Part shown: in pieces, positions 1 through 12,328 of the stretch
Numbering within the stretch: position 1 is the first letter of the stretch
How the letters are laid out: every line of letters begins with the position of its first letter
From: Branchiostoma lanceolatum
Taxonomy: Eukaryota; Chordata; Leptocardii; Amphioxiformes; Branchiostomatidae
Assembly (NCBI RefSeq): GCF_035083965.1
Contig: NC_089736.1
Span: 4,095,501-4,159,500 of the forward strand
Length of the DNA: 64,000 bases
Reading direction: 5' to 3'
Program-made: the position numbers and the translations under genes
The notes under the pieces: model-generated
The model's database searches: none
Seen by the model: the letters and a program-made list of their open reading frames with translations, nothing else
What the model was told of the DNA's origin: nothing

Positions 1-1853
1 GAACAAGTCCCGTTATCTAAAAGACATTCAATACACATTCTTTGTCAATATGAACGTGGGAATTTTTTGTGTGCGAGAGTTTTCACAGGGATTTATTATG
101 CTGTAATAAAAAATGATATAGAAAATTGTAGAAAAGATGTAGACGTTGTTAAAAAAACATATATTTTAGGCAGATGATGTAGCCACGTATATTTATACTC
201 TACGGCAGGACCAAAGTCTTTGCGGTCGGGACTCCCGGGATGGCTTCGCCCTGACCAGATAAATTCTCGAGACATCTACCAGTCATCCAGTAACTCAGGC
301 GTGTGATACCCGACGCGACCTGTGCATCTTCAATGGTTGTAATGTACACAACTGCAGATCTGGAAGTATTACAGATTCATATTAGATTATAAGCCTTGAT
401 AGGGATGCTTGGATGTAAAAAAAAATCTGTTAAATCTTGCCTGAAACGTTTATTTAGTTTACTGAATATACTCTACATCATTTCAAGGAAGAAATTATTT
501 TTCTCTGTACATGTTATGTTTTAGGAATTAAGTAGCTATAGAATAACAATTGTTTTTGGACGTGGAAGCTGATATCTGTTAACAGATCATACAATTGGCT
601 AGGTTTATTATTTCAGTGTTTTTTCCTGACGTTGTAGTCATGGCATTTATGTTTTGTTGTTGTTGTTGCGAAATTGACTTAGAATTGTTAAGCAAGGCAA
701 AAAGTAACGACTTAAGCGTTGCAGGTTTGATGATATTATGCGTATTTTGTAATTTTCTGCAGGTGAAAAAGATGCTCATGTTGTGTGATTTGTAGCATTG
801 TATTAGAAATATATAGACGTGTGCCATATGTGTGGATTTCGGAGTGAGAAATTGGCGCATGGGCGAACTGGCAATGTAGCAAAACGACCGGTTACAGAAA
901 CGCACACCATTGGTCAACCACCGCCTGTGCGAACAAAACAACACGAGCATCTGTATGACGTGCGTTTTATGTGTGAATCTCTGTGTGTTGTCCAAACATC
1001 TGAGACGAATCCGTGTGAGCTTGAGTGTAAACAATAAGCCTTGGTTTTCATTCTGATTTTGTATGTGTTTTTGAAAATAAGATTCATCATCAAAAACGTT
1101 GGCTTTCGAATAATTTACAACATTGTTCATTTTTCATAACAATTGCAATTACCGGCAGGCCTTTACTAATTTGGGATGATGATGATAAAACTAAATTTGG
1201 ACGTCTTTGTTTGTTTATTTGTTTGGTTTGGGTGTGATAGGTGTGAAAGGGTCACCCATTACGGTGTGGTCCAAAACACCAGTCTGTACTGTCCTATTGT
1301 GATTATTGCTATTAAGAAAATAAATGCATACTTGAAACAATATATCACCTGATGATTGTGTCTTTCTACCTGCACAAAATATAGATAAATATGAACCACA
1401 AAATAAGAGCTGTCTGAAATGTTTCATTTACAGAAAATCACTGAAAGATATGCCAGTACTAACATTAACGTTTTAGCTGCCCTCGCCCCCGTATCTAACC
1501 ATGTAGTGCTACACTAATGAAAGCAGCCCTCTAAACCCCTTCAGTGTTTACATTCTTCATAACGAGTGACATATTTTGGTGCATCTTTACCTGGCGTGGG
1601 ACTGACAGAACGACATACAATGAGATATATGATAACCATGACAGGGAGCAATGTTGCGGTAAAATAACGCCTTCTAACAAAGGCGAGAAACTCACCGGCG
1701 GTTGCCTAAGGCAAATGTGCCGTGACCCGTACATCACCTTTCGTTCTAAGTATTGCAGCTCTTTTGAGCTCAGCTCAGTCTAAACACCTACAGTTCACAC
1801 GGCGGCTTAGCTGTTGTGTGTCATCTCAGTGTAGAAAGCCAGTAGCCACCAAC
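1..1853. other. Intergenic, upstream of the TNF-family gene
   Basis: I see no supportable gene here. A 183-codon open frame on the minus strand (579-1130) is low-complexity, with a glutamine run that comes from a short TTG-type repeat near 656-668, and it has no recognisable domain. The last part presumably holds the 5' UTR and promoter of the gene starting at 1854. An in-frame upstream ATG lies at 1722. Confidence 0.5.
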
Positions 1854-4755
1854 ATGACTACACACAGCGGTTATGTAGAGTGCCGGAACCAAAAGATATA
1901 TGGAGATAAAAGACGTCTACAGTTCGTCTTGGTCGGCCTTGTTTGCCTGTTAGCATGTCTTCTCGTGGTGATCGTTCTTGTTTACGAGTACGTTCATTTG
2001 ACGGCGGCCATTGCAGACCTGTCGGGCAGACTTGAGTCTGTCGAAGGAAGGCTGGATTCACTCCGTTCTGCAGACGACCGCGAGAGCATTACTGTAGGGA
2101 GGAGCGCTGAAGGGCAAGGCTACAAGTACTTACGAGACTCCGTCGAATACCAGGTGACCTTATGATAAGCCTATCTGGGTTGTACTGCAGAGAATACATT
2201 GTAGAAAGACTATAATAAGAAATAGACTAACTCTATTCATTTATCTTAAACATCTATTGCTTGCCAACATCAGGCTAATATGAAGCTATCAGCCGCAATG
2301 CACACTTAAACTTAGGTACGTTGTGCCACGTACTATGTAATGAATACAAATCTTATCATAATGTGCTGATATTGACTATATGTTATGCATTGACTCAGGA
2401 GTTCATAGGACGGTCTCGTCGAAGTGATTTCAAGGAAGAGCTGACTGGTAACTGTCTCCTTATATTAAATGATTCTATTATGCCATATTGTTGATCAGGA
2501 ATTTAGTATTGATTATCAGTTGTCCAATCTGCCTTTCAAGTATCATGGTATTTATTCTATTTCGACTACCTAATGACAAAAATATGCAAGTCCTTTCAAA
2601 TGAAAATGAAAGCGATAACGGCCGTGTACTGTTTACAGACAACCGGCGCTTATATGTGACATTTGATTTATTCTACAGGCGCCTGTGAACCATACGAGTT
2701 CCAGTGCAGGAACAAAGACTGCGTCAACACTGCTTTTGTATGCGACAAAGAAGACGACTGTGGAGATAGGTCCGATGAAGAAAATTGTAGTAAGTCTTGG
2801 AATCTAATTAATATCTATAGATATAAGCTTACAGTAGCTGTCCTAGAACTTTTACACTTTAAAGTGCAAAATTAAGAATTTCGTGGACGTCCATCAAAAT
2901 GCATTGATTCTGACTTTGTCTAATGGTTGACATGTAGGTATAGATCAGTGTGAGGCACATCTATGCCAGAACAACGCCACTTGTCGCCCTAGGGAGGATG
3001 GCTACACCTGTACGTGTACTAAAGGCTGGTATGGGAAGTATTGCCAACACAGTGAGTACATGTTATTGTATAATCTAACATAACATTGAGTTCTGTATTG
3101 TAACATCAACAGAGGTAATATAACGTTTGATCCTATCTTACGGAAGTCACAATGTATACTTGATAAATCTAAGTAAAACGCTTCCATCTATTATTCATCT
3201 TTCTTGTATAATGTGTACATTTACTCATTTCCATCATAACAAATATTCGCTCATAGATATCTTGTATTTTTCGTTACTGTAGACATACTATATAAGATCA
3301 GAAGGATGTTCCATGTAAAGAATCATGAAATGGTAAGTTTGTCCTGAGGCTTACTTTATTAAAACTTTACTTCACAAAAGTAAAACTGCATCAGTCATGA
3401 CTTATAAGCTTTGATTTTATTTCATTTATTGCATATATGTGTACCAAAGCAAGCAAACTGCTTTTCAGGTACCCTTACTGTCAGTGCACATCCCAGCCAA
3501 GACAGGTAAGTTAAAAACAATGCCATACGTGATGTGCTTAAATTTTCTGCTTGTAGTTTCGTTTTATGGCCACTTTGACGCTTTCTGTATTTACGTTTTA
3601 CGTTTGCAAATGACGTCGTTTCTTTTTAACTTCTCTGTTTGGAAGATACGAGCACAACAACAGCTGGCGCAATACAAATGTCATCCGGTAGGTGAAACTC
3701 TTTGAATCTACGTTGTAGCATGGCCCAATATCGATGACCATTAGGTTTAGAGATATTTTAGTAGTTCTTGATAGAGGAGTAATATGTGTGAGGTTGGTTT
3801 GTAGACAGACGAGTAATATGAGGATGGGTTGATCAACAATAAACTTTTATTTGCAACTAAATGCCCGTAGGCTAATTGCAAGCATACAAATAGTAATGCA
3901 ACAATTGTCTATTCTATACATCTAGCTGCTATATTTCTGCATAGTTACATTACTGAAGGTCGAATTTATCATTCGGAATTATAGATTATTACACACATAG
4001 ATGGAGATATATGAAGACATGGATATTCATGAACGTTGTAGGACTTTAGGATTTTAAGTGACAGAATTCCTTTGTCCTCAGGCCCGTTTACACATTGGCA
4101 GGACATCACAGAGAGAAGGTTTGGGCTGCAGAATGGGCAGCTAGAGATAAAGGAGTCGGGAAAGTACTTCATCTACGGACAGGTATGTATTACATTCTCT
4201 CAGTGTAGTTAGATATTTCGGAAAAGTGTTGAGTAACCCCTACGCAATCCTTGTTACAACATCGTACTGATACATTGGAAATATTTACTCTTTCTTTCTT
4301 TCTTTCCTTCTTTTTCAACTTTCATATCGACATTGATTTATCTATAGCAGTTATGCATTGTGTAAATCAACTTTATCCACTTCTGATTCAGTTGTTTAGT
4401 TAAGCCTCTGTAAAAGCTAACTATGATGGAATTGATATTAATGTCACAGACATAGTCGTAAAGGGAACTAATAACAGACGAGTGAAATCTTTTACAGGTT
4501 GACTTCGACAAAGAAGAGCATACTTTCCAGGCCAAATATTCCATCAATAGGTTTGAAAAGCCCCACTTGACCTGTATATCACCGATGGAAGGCAGCCCAC
4601 CCAGACACACCTGTCACACCTCCGGGGTGCTGGACTTGGAGGAGGGAAACAGGCTAGTCATCTCTGTGAAGTGTACAAAATGCTGGATCTTCACAGACGA
4701 CGATACAACGTTTTGGGGCGTGATCAAATTGTCTGGTGACGTTGAATCTAACTGA
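1854..4755 (+). CDS. TNF-superfamily ligand with LDLa and EGF domains in its stalk
   Basis: Nine exons: 1854-2153, 2399-2447, 2679-2789, 2938-3051, 3283-3332, 3469-3505, 3646-3687, 4082-4182, 4498-4755. They sum to 1062 nt (353 aa) with every phase matching. The protein is a type II membrane protein: a short basic cytoplasmic N-terminus (DKRR), a hydrophobic segment at about 23-44, then a heptad-like stalk (about 50-71). Next come a furin-type RSRR at 105-108, an LDL-receptor class A domain (about 119-153, six Cys, acidic DCGDRSDEE calcium motif) and an EGF domain (about 156-189). After a linker, the TNF homology domain fills about 235-353, with HW near its start, then [19 protein letters not shown], and it ends [12 protein letters not shown] ligands form trimers that engage TNF receptors. 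The TNF fold assignment is firm. The receptor and any relation to EDA, BAFF or Eiger are unknown. I chose the ATG at 1854 because it gives a normal type II N-terminus; an in-frame ATG at 1722 would add 44 residues. Confidence 0.88.
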
Positions 4756-6797
4756 TAAAAGGCATCCGGTGTCGTAACCAAGTTAGATGCACGTCAACAA
4801 ATGTACAAGAAATAATGCTGAAATGTTGTGATGATACGATGGCGTTAAAATCAATGGCGTGAGTTGCAGACTTGCAGTACTTTTGATATGTTTATCAGAA
4901 ATAAAATATTTTGCTAGCCCTATGTAGCTGCCAGGAGACCAATGTTTGCTACTTACTAACAACGTGAGCGAACAAGAAAGCACCTATGATATGCATTGTA
5001 TGCTTTGGTTTCATACAGGACTAATGCATATACATGCACAAGCTCGTAATAAATAAACTGCTGACCTCAAGAAATTTCCAGATTACCAAAATGTATTTTC
5101 ATCATACATTGGACGCTATGATATTTATTTGGGAAATAGAAAGATGTCATCGAAAGATACTAATGTATACGGACATTTGGAATATTTGTATATTGGTCAT
5201 TTCGTTTTTGTTGTAATTAGATACCTACCTTCAGTAGTATGGTGATGATACGTGGAAATATTTGTTCCAGTTTGAAAAAAAGTACGAAAAAAAAACATTT
5301 TAAATGTAAAAAATATTTTCTTGTCTGTTTGTTCAGTAAAACTACTGTCTAGTTGTTTGATGTCATCATTGCAAATGCAATATCATAATATCAATATAAT
5401 AGCCGGGTTTTGTTTCATGCGTATGCTACATGCGAAGACTCTTGTACATATAAAAAAGTAACCTTAGACATGAAACACTTAGGAACATATCTTGGTTTCT
5501 TTAAAACAAAAACAAAAAAACGGCGAATAAACTGGTTTGCTGTATAAAAACATGCGTATTTTATTTCAATGATCTTGTGAATTATTGAAGCACGCTAGGT
5601 TTCATAAAAAAAGACTGGCGTGCAACTACGACGACAGCCATGCACGTTCTGAATAGTAATAACTAGGTTTTACTGGCCCCTTTCTATCTACAGCTCTGAT
5701 TAGAGATCACTTTCCCTGGACTAACACCCTGTTATTCATGTGCAGTCAACTGTATTATGTGTACACAATGGAGCGCACACACCTCACAATAGATCTTCTG
5801 GAAGGATCCATGTTAGTCTACAGGTAGGTCTATGATGTGTCTATCACTGAAAGACACAAATACCGTATTCAGGTACAACAGATAATCGAGGTAACGTACG
5901 TGCTAAAACGATTGTTATAAAAAATCAGTACTTACTTTCATGGAAATCAAAGGACAAAACGCCAACCTTAACCACCACCGCAAAACATGGCTAAACCCAC
6001 AACGGGGTCATTTCCGTCATGTCATGTGACAGCAGATAGAAACCAGAGGGGGTCCTTGAACACTGTGACAGTATCTTAAGATTGCCTGGACTACAAGTGA
6101 CCAAGTACGTGAAAGACTTGAGTAAGTGTAAACATGCCTGATATGGTGTGAGTAACAGGTGTAAACTGTCGACCGGCAAAGACAGCTCCAAAGATAAGGT
6201 AGGTGACATTACATCACAACAAAAGGGAACTATAACATCGGCTGCAGAAAAAATATAGTTAAAATTTAAACGGATAAGTAACACAAAATGTTGGGTACAC
6301 AAGATATGCATGTGACCACCTGACTGAAGACTCTACTCTGCTCTACTCATGTCCAATGAAACGTTGGATCGTCTATAGTGTGGCTGTACAGTGTAACGTT
6401 AGTCGAGTTGGCCATTTCGCTCTGACTCCGTTATTCAAATAGCCACAGTTTTAATCAAGAGTTACTGTAGTCACATTTCGATAAATACATGCTGTAAATT
6501 TACATAGGTAAATATTCAAATATTAACACTCAACAGTATATTTTACGCGGGATCAAAATACTGGTGGTGACTAACATTACACAAAAAGAGGAAGTCGTCT
6601 TTTGCACTTAACGTCGCTAATGCTGCTGACTCATTATCATACACAATTGTTTATATTTTTAGAAACACGACACAGTGGGTATTTCCAACCTACACACGGA
6701 GAAGCGTGGCTTTGTAACAGAGGGCTTGAAGGGATTCAATTCAACAGAGTGTTCGTGGACAAAACGCGGTACCGAATTTCGTACCCGGGGAAACAAA
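4756..6797. other. Intergenic, TNF-family gene to first LRR-TIR gene
   Basis: AT-rich sequence with homopolymer A runs and no exon-like open frame that I can support. The right end holds the promoter and 5' UTR of the LRR receptor starting at 6798. Confidence 0.4.
4900..4905 (+). terminator. Polyadenylation signal, TNF-family gene
   Basis: Canonical AATAAA 145 bases after the stop codon at 4753-4755. It is the first such hexamer downstream, so it is the likely 3' end signal. Confidence 0.5.
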
Positions 6798-9092
6798 ATG
6801 GCGTCGAGAAAAATGGCGTCTGGAAGGTCAAATACGTTACATCGTTTCTCCGCCATACAGGTTGCATTACTCATTACACTGAGTGCTGCCACAATCCAAA
6901 GTACCACCTCATCCTGCCCCGAGGTCTGCACCTGTGAGCCGGATGTGTACGGACAGGACGTAGCTTGCATCGGGAATGATCTGAAAACCATACCGAAGGG
7001 ACTACCAACCGACACCGTGCAGCTGAATATACGGAACAATGATATAGACATCCTCAACTTGGACGATATAAAGACCCTTTCGCAACTGGAAGGGTTGGAC
7101 GTTTCCAGCAACAAGATCAAGACCATTCGGGGAACATTTGAAGACTTCCCAAAGCTAACACAAGTTCAGCTTTACGACAATGAGTTGACGACTTTGTCGC
7201 AAAACAATTTCGGCAAGGCTACACGCATGCACTATGTGTCACTGTTCAACAACCCATGGAACTGTGACTGCAACTTGATATGGATGAGAACCCAGTTAGA
7301 CTCTGGGAATTCTTCCCTGTCCCCACAACGTGTAAAATGTGAAACCCCAGAGGAGTTACGTGGTAACTACACCGCTGATATTGACGTGGACAAACTAGTG
7401 TGCAAACAAATGCAAGGCCTGTCAAAACTTCAGATAATACTGATGGCAACTATAGTACCAATTGCTGTAGTCTTGTTTGCCATATTGGCTACTACAATTC
7501 ACTGTTACAAACGCCGTAAGCAACCCCTGACGGTTGCCCAGCCCGATACAGAACCTGTAGGCTCACGGTACGATGAACCATTGCTCCCTGAAGCCAATGC
7601 AGGTCAGATTGAGATACCGCATCATCCACCACCAGTACAAAGGCAACATGAAGTAATGATAAACGCTGAACCGCGACCGGACAATGTCAGTAACCTTGCT
7701 TCTCCTATCAAAGCCGACGATGGAATGGCCTGTGCACAAAATGCCCCAGAAAGTAAGTACCGTGTTACCTTATATACATATATAGAGAGAACTGAATGTG
7801 TATTTAACATCCTACTTCATATGCTAAGGTAATAGGTCTGATTGGCATATGTATGACAGGATAATAAAATAGGAGAGAATATGACGATAACTATTATAGA
7901 TGAATGTGTACTTTAATGCACAGTCTGATAAACTTATTAGGGTAGCATTGATGAAGAAAACTGTTAGTCGCATGTATATCTTTTCTTGTTTCTGTCTTTA
8001 AGAAAACAATATGCAAGGGAAATACAATGTACAGGAGTTAACTGTATACCACAGCATCGTTGGGGTGATGGTTTTGAGTTATTATATGTAGTGATATGTC
8101 TGTGTACCCTACAGCAGTCGAGACAATGCCGAAATTCTCATTGCTGGGATGTGTGCCAACAAGTACAACAATCGCACTGGAATGGCGCTTCCAATATGGC
8201 CGCCAACCAGACTCCTGTGAACTCAATCACGGGAAGCTGTGGATAGAAGGCATTTGGAGGGGCGAGAACGGACCCTGGAGGTACACAGTGGACAACATCA
8301 AGCCAGACACAGAGCACAGTTTCAAGGTCAGAGGCATCTTTGATGGCCAACATGGATGTGTCAGTGAAACCATCGAACTGCAAACCCTACTTACAGGTGA
8401 GATCAAGTATAAAAGCAGTACAGAAAAGTGGAATGAAGTCCTTCATGTATTTCTTTCTGACTACATGTTTGCTGTTTCAAATTTGGTAGCACACTTTTTT
8501 GAGTGGGTATTGTCATTATTAGATTTTTAGGCTGAAATCGTTAAACTGAGTTTCTGATCTAATTGTATATTCCTCATTTTCAGACAACCTGCAGAAAGAA
8601 TGTGAAGAAGGCTGCACAGCTAAACAGTATCTCAAAGACTTCTGCATCTTGGGTGACAAGACGTACAAAGAATGGATGGAAACACTCTGCAAAACGTTAG
8701 AAGGGACATGGGGGTTGACCGGGTGGTTACTAGATCGAGACGCAGAACCAGGCACGTTCAAGCTAGACAACCTCGAGTGGCAAAAGAAAAACTGTAAAAA
8801 GGTCATCTTGGTTTTTGGCGACAGTGCCGACAATACTTTATACGAAGAATTAAATCTACAGACATGTGTAACGGGATTTCTCAAAGACACGAAGCAAGGA
8901 GGTGAACAACGTCTGATACCGATCAAAATGTCGTCTGCAGTTGATCTTCCTCACTACATGTCAGCTTTGGAGGAACTCACCTTTGAAAACAATAAGTACT
9001 TCTGGAAGCGGTTGATCACAGGTCTGACAGACAAACACATGTGTGTGATGAAGGATGAAAACGGAGAAGTGAAGACTGCACACTCTGTATAA
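6798..9092 (+). CDS. LRR - transmembrane - FN3-like - TIR receptor (paralogue 1)
   Basis: Three exons: 6798-7752, 8115-8396, 8584-9092 (1746 nt, 581 aa, phases consistent). Signal peptide at about 14-36. LRRNT with Cys40, 44, 46 and 57, three or four LRRs, and LRRCT (NNPWNCDC at 151-158, Cys181, Cys202). Transmembrane helix at about 211-236 followed by basic YKRRK. Then a proline-rich cytoplasmic linker, an FN3-like domain (exon 2, about 319-412: TTIALEW, then YTVDNIKPDTEHSFKVRGI) and a C-terminal TIR domain (exon 3) with box 2 as LLDRDAEPG, a MyD88-like RLIPIK and box 3 as YFWKRL. TIR domains signal by TIR-TIR assembly, usually towards NF-kappaB. The start at 6798 has a good Kozak context (AAAATGG) and places the signal peptide near the N-terminus; the frame is open further upstream to 6675. 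The ligand is unknown. The FN3 between membrane and TIR is unusual. Confidence 0.85.
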
Positions 9093-10793
9093 CCTTGTTG
9101 CCAACATTGTCCAATGCAAGTATGTAATTCACCATATTGTGACAACAGCCAGAACAGTAAATGAAGTAAATAAATGACTAAATAGAGCCAGTGATGTGCC
9201 TTCCATGAGATACTAAAGTAAAGACTTTATTATCACTTTGTTATGTTTTGTATGTGTGTAGCATGTTTTACAATTTTGCGGGAAGTAAGTAGTGTGCTGG
9301 ATACAAGAACTTTCACATGAAAGATTAAGTTTGAAATTGCTTGCATGAATATAATTGTATTGTGCAAAACCTGTGTGAAAGTGTAAACATCTAGAAATCT
9401 ATTGTAGGCCTGTAGTCATTCGGTGTGATATGAGGAAGGGAAACCTATGTGAAGGTTCGGTTTGTTTTGTTTTGACTGACTGGCTGAGGTGAAAGGTCAG
9501 GTTGTGAATGCCTCATTAACCACACACAATAGGGTGGCCGCTACCTGTACTTGTGTCAACAACACTACAGACTGTACTGCCATCTGCATACAACCAGGCT
9601 CCGAGTACAAAACATAGAGTCTGATTTCTTTCGATGAAAAATATATAAGCATTCGTGTACCGGCATACCTAACATTCCACACGAAGACTATATTTATTGT
9701 CTATTTATCTACAATTTAAAACATCATTTTCATTGGAGTGATAGATACAAATGTGGTACTCTTACCTGACATTTTGGGTTAGTTATTGTTAGCAAATGTG
9801 TGAAGAAAATATCTGTTGTTTGCCGTCATTCTGTAATTGAAGCATTCATACTAAGCTCGGATCTAATCAAGCATAAAGACCTTTATAGGCGTTACCTGGC
9901 AGACTAAGTCTGCAGTCTGTATGTAAGATCAAGTAGACAATTGTTCAGACTAACCTTTGCAGACTGTTTGTATCGTCACAGACGCTGCCTATGGCTATGG
10001 CAGGCGGCTACGGTTTGCAGAGATTTTGTGCCATGATAGTAGAAGATTTATCGATCAACCAATTTGGGAACATTATTGGACTGGGTGTCATTTGTAGCCT
10101 GAGTTATCCTGAGTTATTGTACATGTATGGTTGATTATTTCGATATTGGAGGATTAATAAGGATTAATGTTATATATTACTGTGAATTCATCATTCATTC
10201 ATCCTATGTAAGTGATCTGTATCTTGATTTGTTATGATTTTGTTAGGGTTTCTTTGGAAATAAGTTACCAAGTTAACTGAAGGGACCACTCTTAAGATTC
10301 GTAAATAAAGGATGAATAAATTTGTAGCCTACGATTCTATACGCAGAACTAGATAGAGAGACAGCTGAGGGCAAAAATGAAAGTATGCTGGCATATTCGG
10401 GAAGTATCAGCAAGTACAGTGTACTTTTGTCTTTATTGAAATCACAGCAAACTATCCTGAACTTATTTACACACATTGATAATGTGTCAATATGACAATT
10501 TGATGAAAGTTGTGTCAGATGCTTCGAAAGTTTCTATTTCTTTGGAACACATCAGACTCAAAACATGATTCTTCATAAATATCAAAAGTACAAAATTGTT
10601 CATAAATAACTACAGCACATATATAGAAAAGAATAAATATCAGCTGCCAGTGACAAAAGCAGTAGAAATATTGTTTAGATTGAGGTATCTCGTATTACCC
10701 TGTTACAGCATCAATTACATTGACTGATACGGTAGATGTTTTTCTGTTCCTTTTTTTCACATCATGAGTCACAAAGTGGAAAGTTTTTTATGA
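9093..10793. other. Intergenic, convergent 3' ends of two LRR receptor genes
   Basis: This holds the 3' UTR of the upstream receptor, with AATAAA hexamers near 9168, and the 3' flank of the minus-strand receptor at 10794. I see no coding exon. Confidence 0.4.
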
Positions 10794-11591
10794 TTAAACG
10801 AACTCTGGGTGTTTGTTCCACCGCAGTTCGTACTTGTTCCCTAGCTTAATTCTTCTCTTCTGGTACAACATGGCGGTTAGAACCAACAGTAGTATCGTCA
10901 CAAGTCCAGTAATGCACCCGAACACCACGGCGACTCTGTACGCTACCGGAAAAGAGGTCGGCTCTTCCGACGTCGCGACTATGCCGTCGCCGTTGGGAAT
11001 GATCGCGCGACCGGAACACACGAATGAAGTAGGCGGGACTTCTGACAAACTCCGCCCGGCGAGGGAGGCCGGCGTGGCGCACTCCAAGTGCCTGTCCCCG
11101 AATGTCTTAGATCCACTCGCTAGTTCTTCAGCTAACCACGCCATCCTACAGTCACAGCCCCACGGGTTGTTCGCCAAGTAGACGAAGAAACGTCGCCCTT
11201 GCGTTTTTGCTGAAGATATCGGGAAGTCGAATAGCTTTTGAGACACGCTTGTCAACTTGTTCATTGACAGGTCGATGTCGTCGAGGTGTCCTTGATGCCT
11301 TAGCGCTGCTGAGGAGATGTGGCTGATCTTATTGTTGCTTAAGTCGATTCCTTGTAGGTTCTTAAGACCCTTGAAGCTGTAGGAGGTGACTTTGGTGATG
11401 TTGTTGTCTTTAAGGATGAGGTAGACGGCACGACGAGGGATGTCCTCGGGGATTTCCGTGAGTCCCATCCCGCCGCAGGACACGACCATCTCCCCGTACA
11501 GAGACACTGTACACTTACATGCTGACGGGCAGGCGTTCACAGTTACGGCCGTCATGGCCACCGACAGGAGGAAAATCTCTCTTAATACCAT
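10794..11591 (-). CDS. Short LRR transmembrane protein without TIR (paralogue 2)
   Basis: Single-exon gene of 265 aa. Signal peptide about 1-20, LRRNT (CPSACKC), about three LRRs including [14 protein letters not shown], and LRRCT starting [13 protein letters not shown] with later Cys residues closing near 205. One transmembrane helix at about 219-243 follows, then a basic 22-residue tail ending in NKHPEFV. The stop is in the same exon and I see no FN3 or TIR exon downstream on the minus strand. Size and layout resemble the vertebrate LRRC3 group, but the LRRs and LRRCT are closest in pattern to the neighbouring receptors in this window, especially the one at 17404-18255. It could be a co-receptor, decoy or adhesion molecule; the sequence does not decide. 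Confidence 0.85.
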   Translation of the reverse strand: MVLREIFLLSVAMTAVTVNACPSACKCTVSLYGEMVVSCGGMGLTEIPEDIPRRAVYLILKDNNITKVTSYSFKGLKNLQGIDLSNNKISHISSAALRHQGHLDDIDLSMNKLTSVSQKLFDFPISSAKTQGRRFFVYLANNPWGCDCRMAWLAEELASGSKTFGDRHLECATPASLAGRSLSEVPPTSFVCSGRAIIPNGDGIVATSEEPTSFPVAYRVAVVFGCITGLVTILLLVLTAMLYQKRRIKLGNKYELRWNKHPEFV

Positions 11592-12318
11592 GACTGGTGT
11601 TTTGCTGGTACTTTCAATATATTATCTGTGGAAATGAAAGAAACGTATAAGAATACATGTACGTAGATAATACAGAGTCGGTAGGGTGGCTTTCTTACGC
11701 ATCATAGGCCCTGTGTCCACCATTAATTAACTCTTAGATGTGTGACGAAATTAAAATGTAAGTTCGACGAACCATACATCATGGTAAGGTTCCTTCGGTT
11801 TTTCTTTATCTTCCCTCCAAAAACTACTCGCTATTTCAATTCTATAGCAAGTCTTAATGGGCGTCTTTTATTTGCCGTTTAAACTCATTTTTGTATAAGC
11901 AAGAGAGACTTAAGCCCTCTACCAAGAACGGTTGCCAACACGACACGATCATTTTATGAATCGAATACTGATAGAATACTAAGCTACCAAACATTTGATA
12001 TATGTGCGTTGAGACACACACACCCTTAAAGTGGCCACGTGCACTAAGTCCTTTCCTCAAGTGCCATAAGGCTTCCCCAATTTGTATTAAGACTTAGCTA
12101 GTCGTTAGAAATATAAAAGAACAAGATATCTTGTCCTACCTGTTTTATCTGTTGAAAATCCGTCAAATTTCTTGTTTTACAGCAGTAGAGTATTTTTCTG
12201 ACCACACGTGGGCTGCCTGTGCTTCTAGTGACTCTCGTCCTACGAGCACATGGTCTTATATGGCTGCCTCAAATATTTACCTGGTTGCCAGGTAGGATAG
12301 AGTTACATCTGAACAAAG

Positions 12319-12328
12319 GGGGATTCCC
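12319..12328. promoter_or_regulatory. kappaB-type site
   Basis: GGGGATTCCC matches the Rel/NF-kappaB consensus GGGRNWYYCC exactly. It lies 0.7 kb upstream of the minus-strand LRR gene start and 2 kb upstream of the LRR-TIR gene start. Function is inferred only. Confidence 0.4.

Noticed and set aside
579-1130. 183-codon open frame on the minus strand
   Set aside because: Low-complexity composition with a Gln run from a TTG-type repeat, no domain, and no supporting splice or neighbour evidence.
1722-1853. Upstream in-frame ATG that would extend the TNF-family protein by 44 residues
   Set aside because: The extension adds a second hydrophobic stretch ahead of a normal type II anchor. The ATG at 1854 has A at -3 and gives the usual layout. 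Not excluded by sequence alone.
6675-6797. Upstream ATG of the first LRR-TIR gene
   Set aside because: It would put 41 charged residues before the signal peptide; the ATG at 6798 has a better context.
10813-11181. 122-codon plus-strand frame
   Set aside because: It is antisense to the LRR gene at 10794-11591, whose minus-strand product is clearly an LRR membrane protein.
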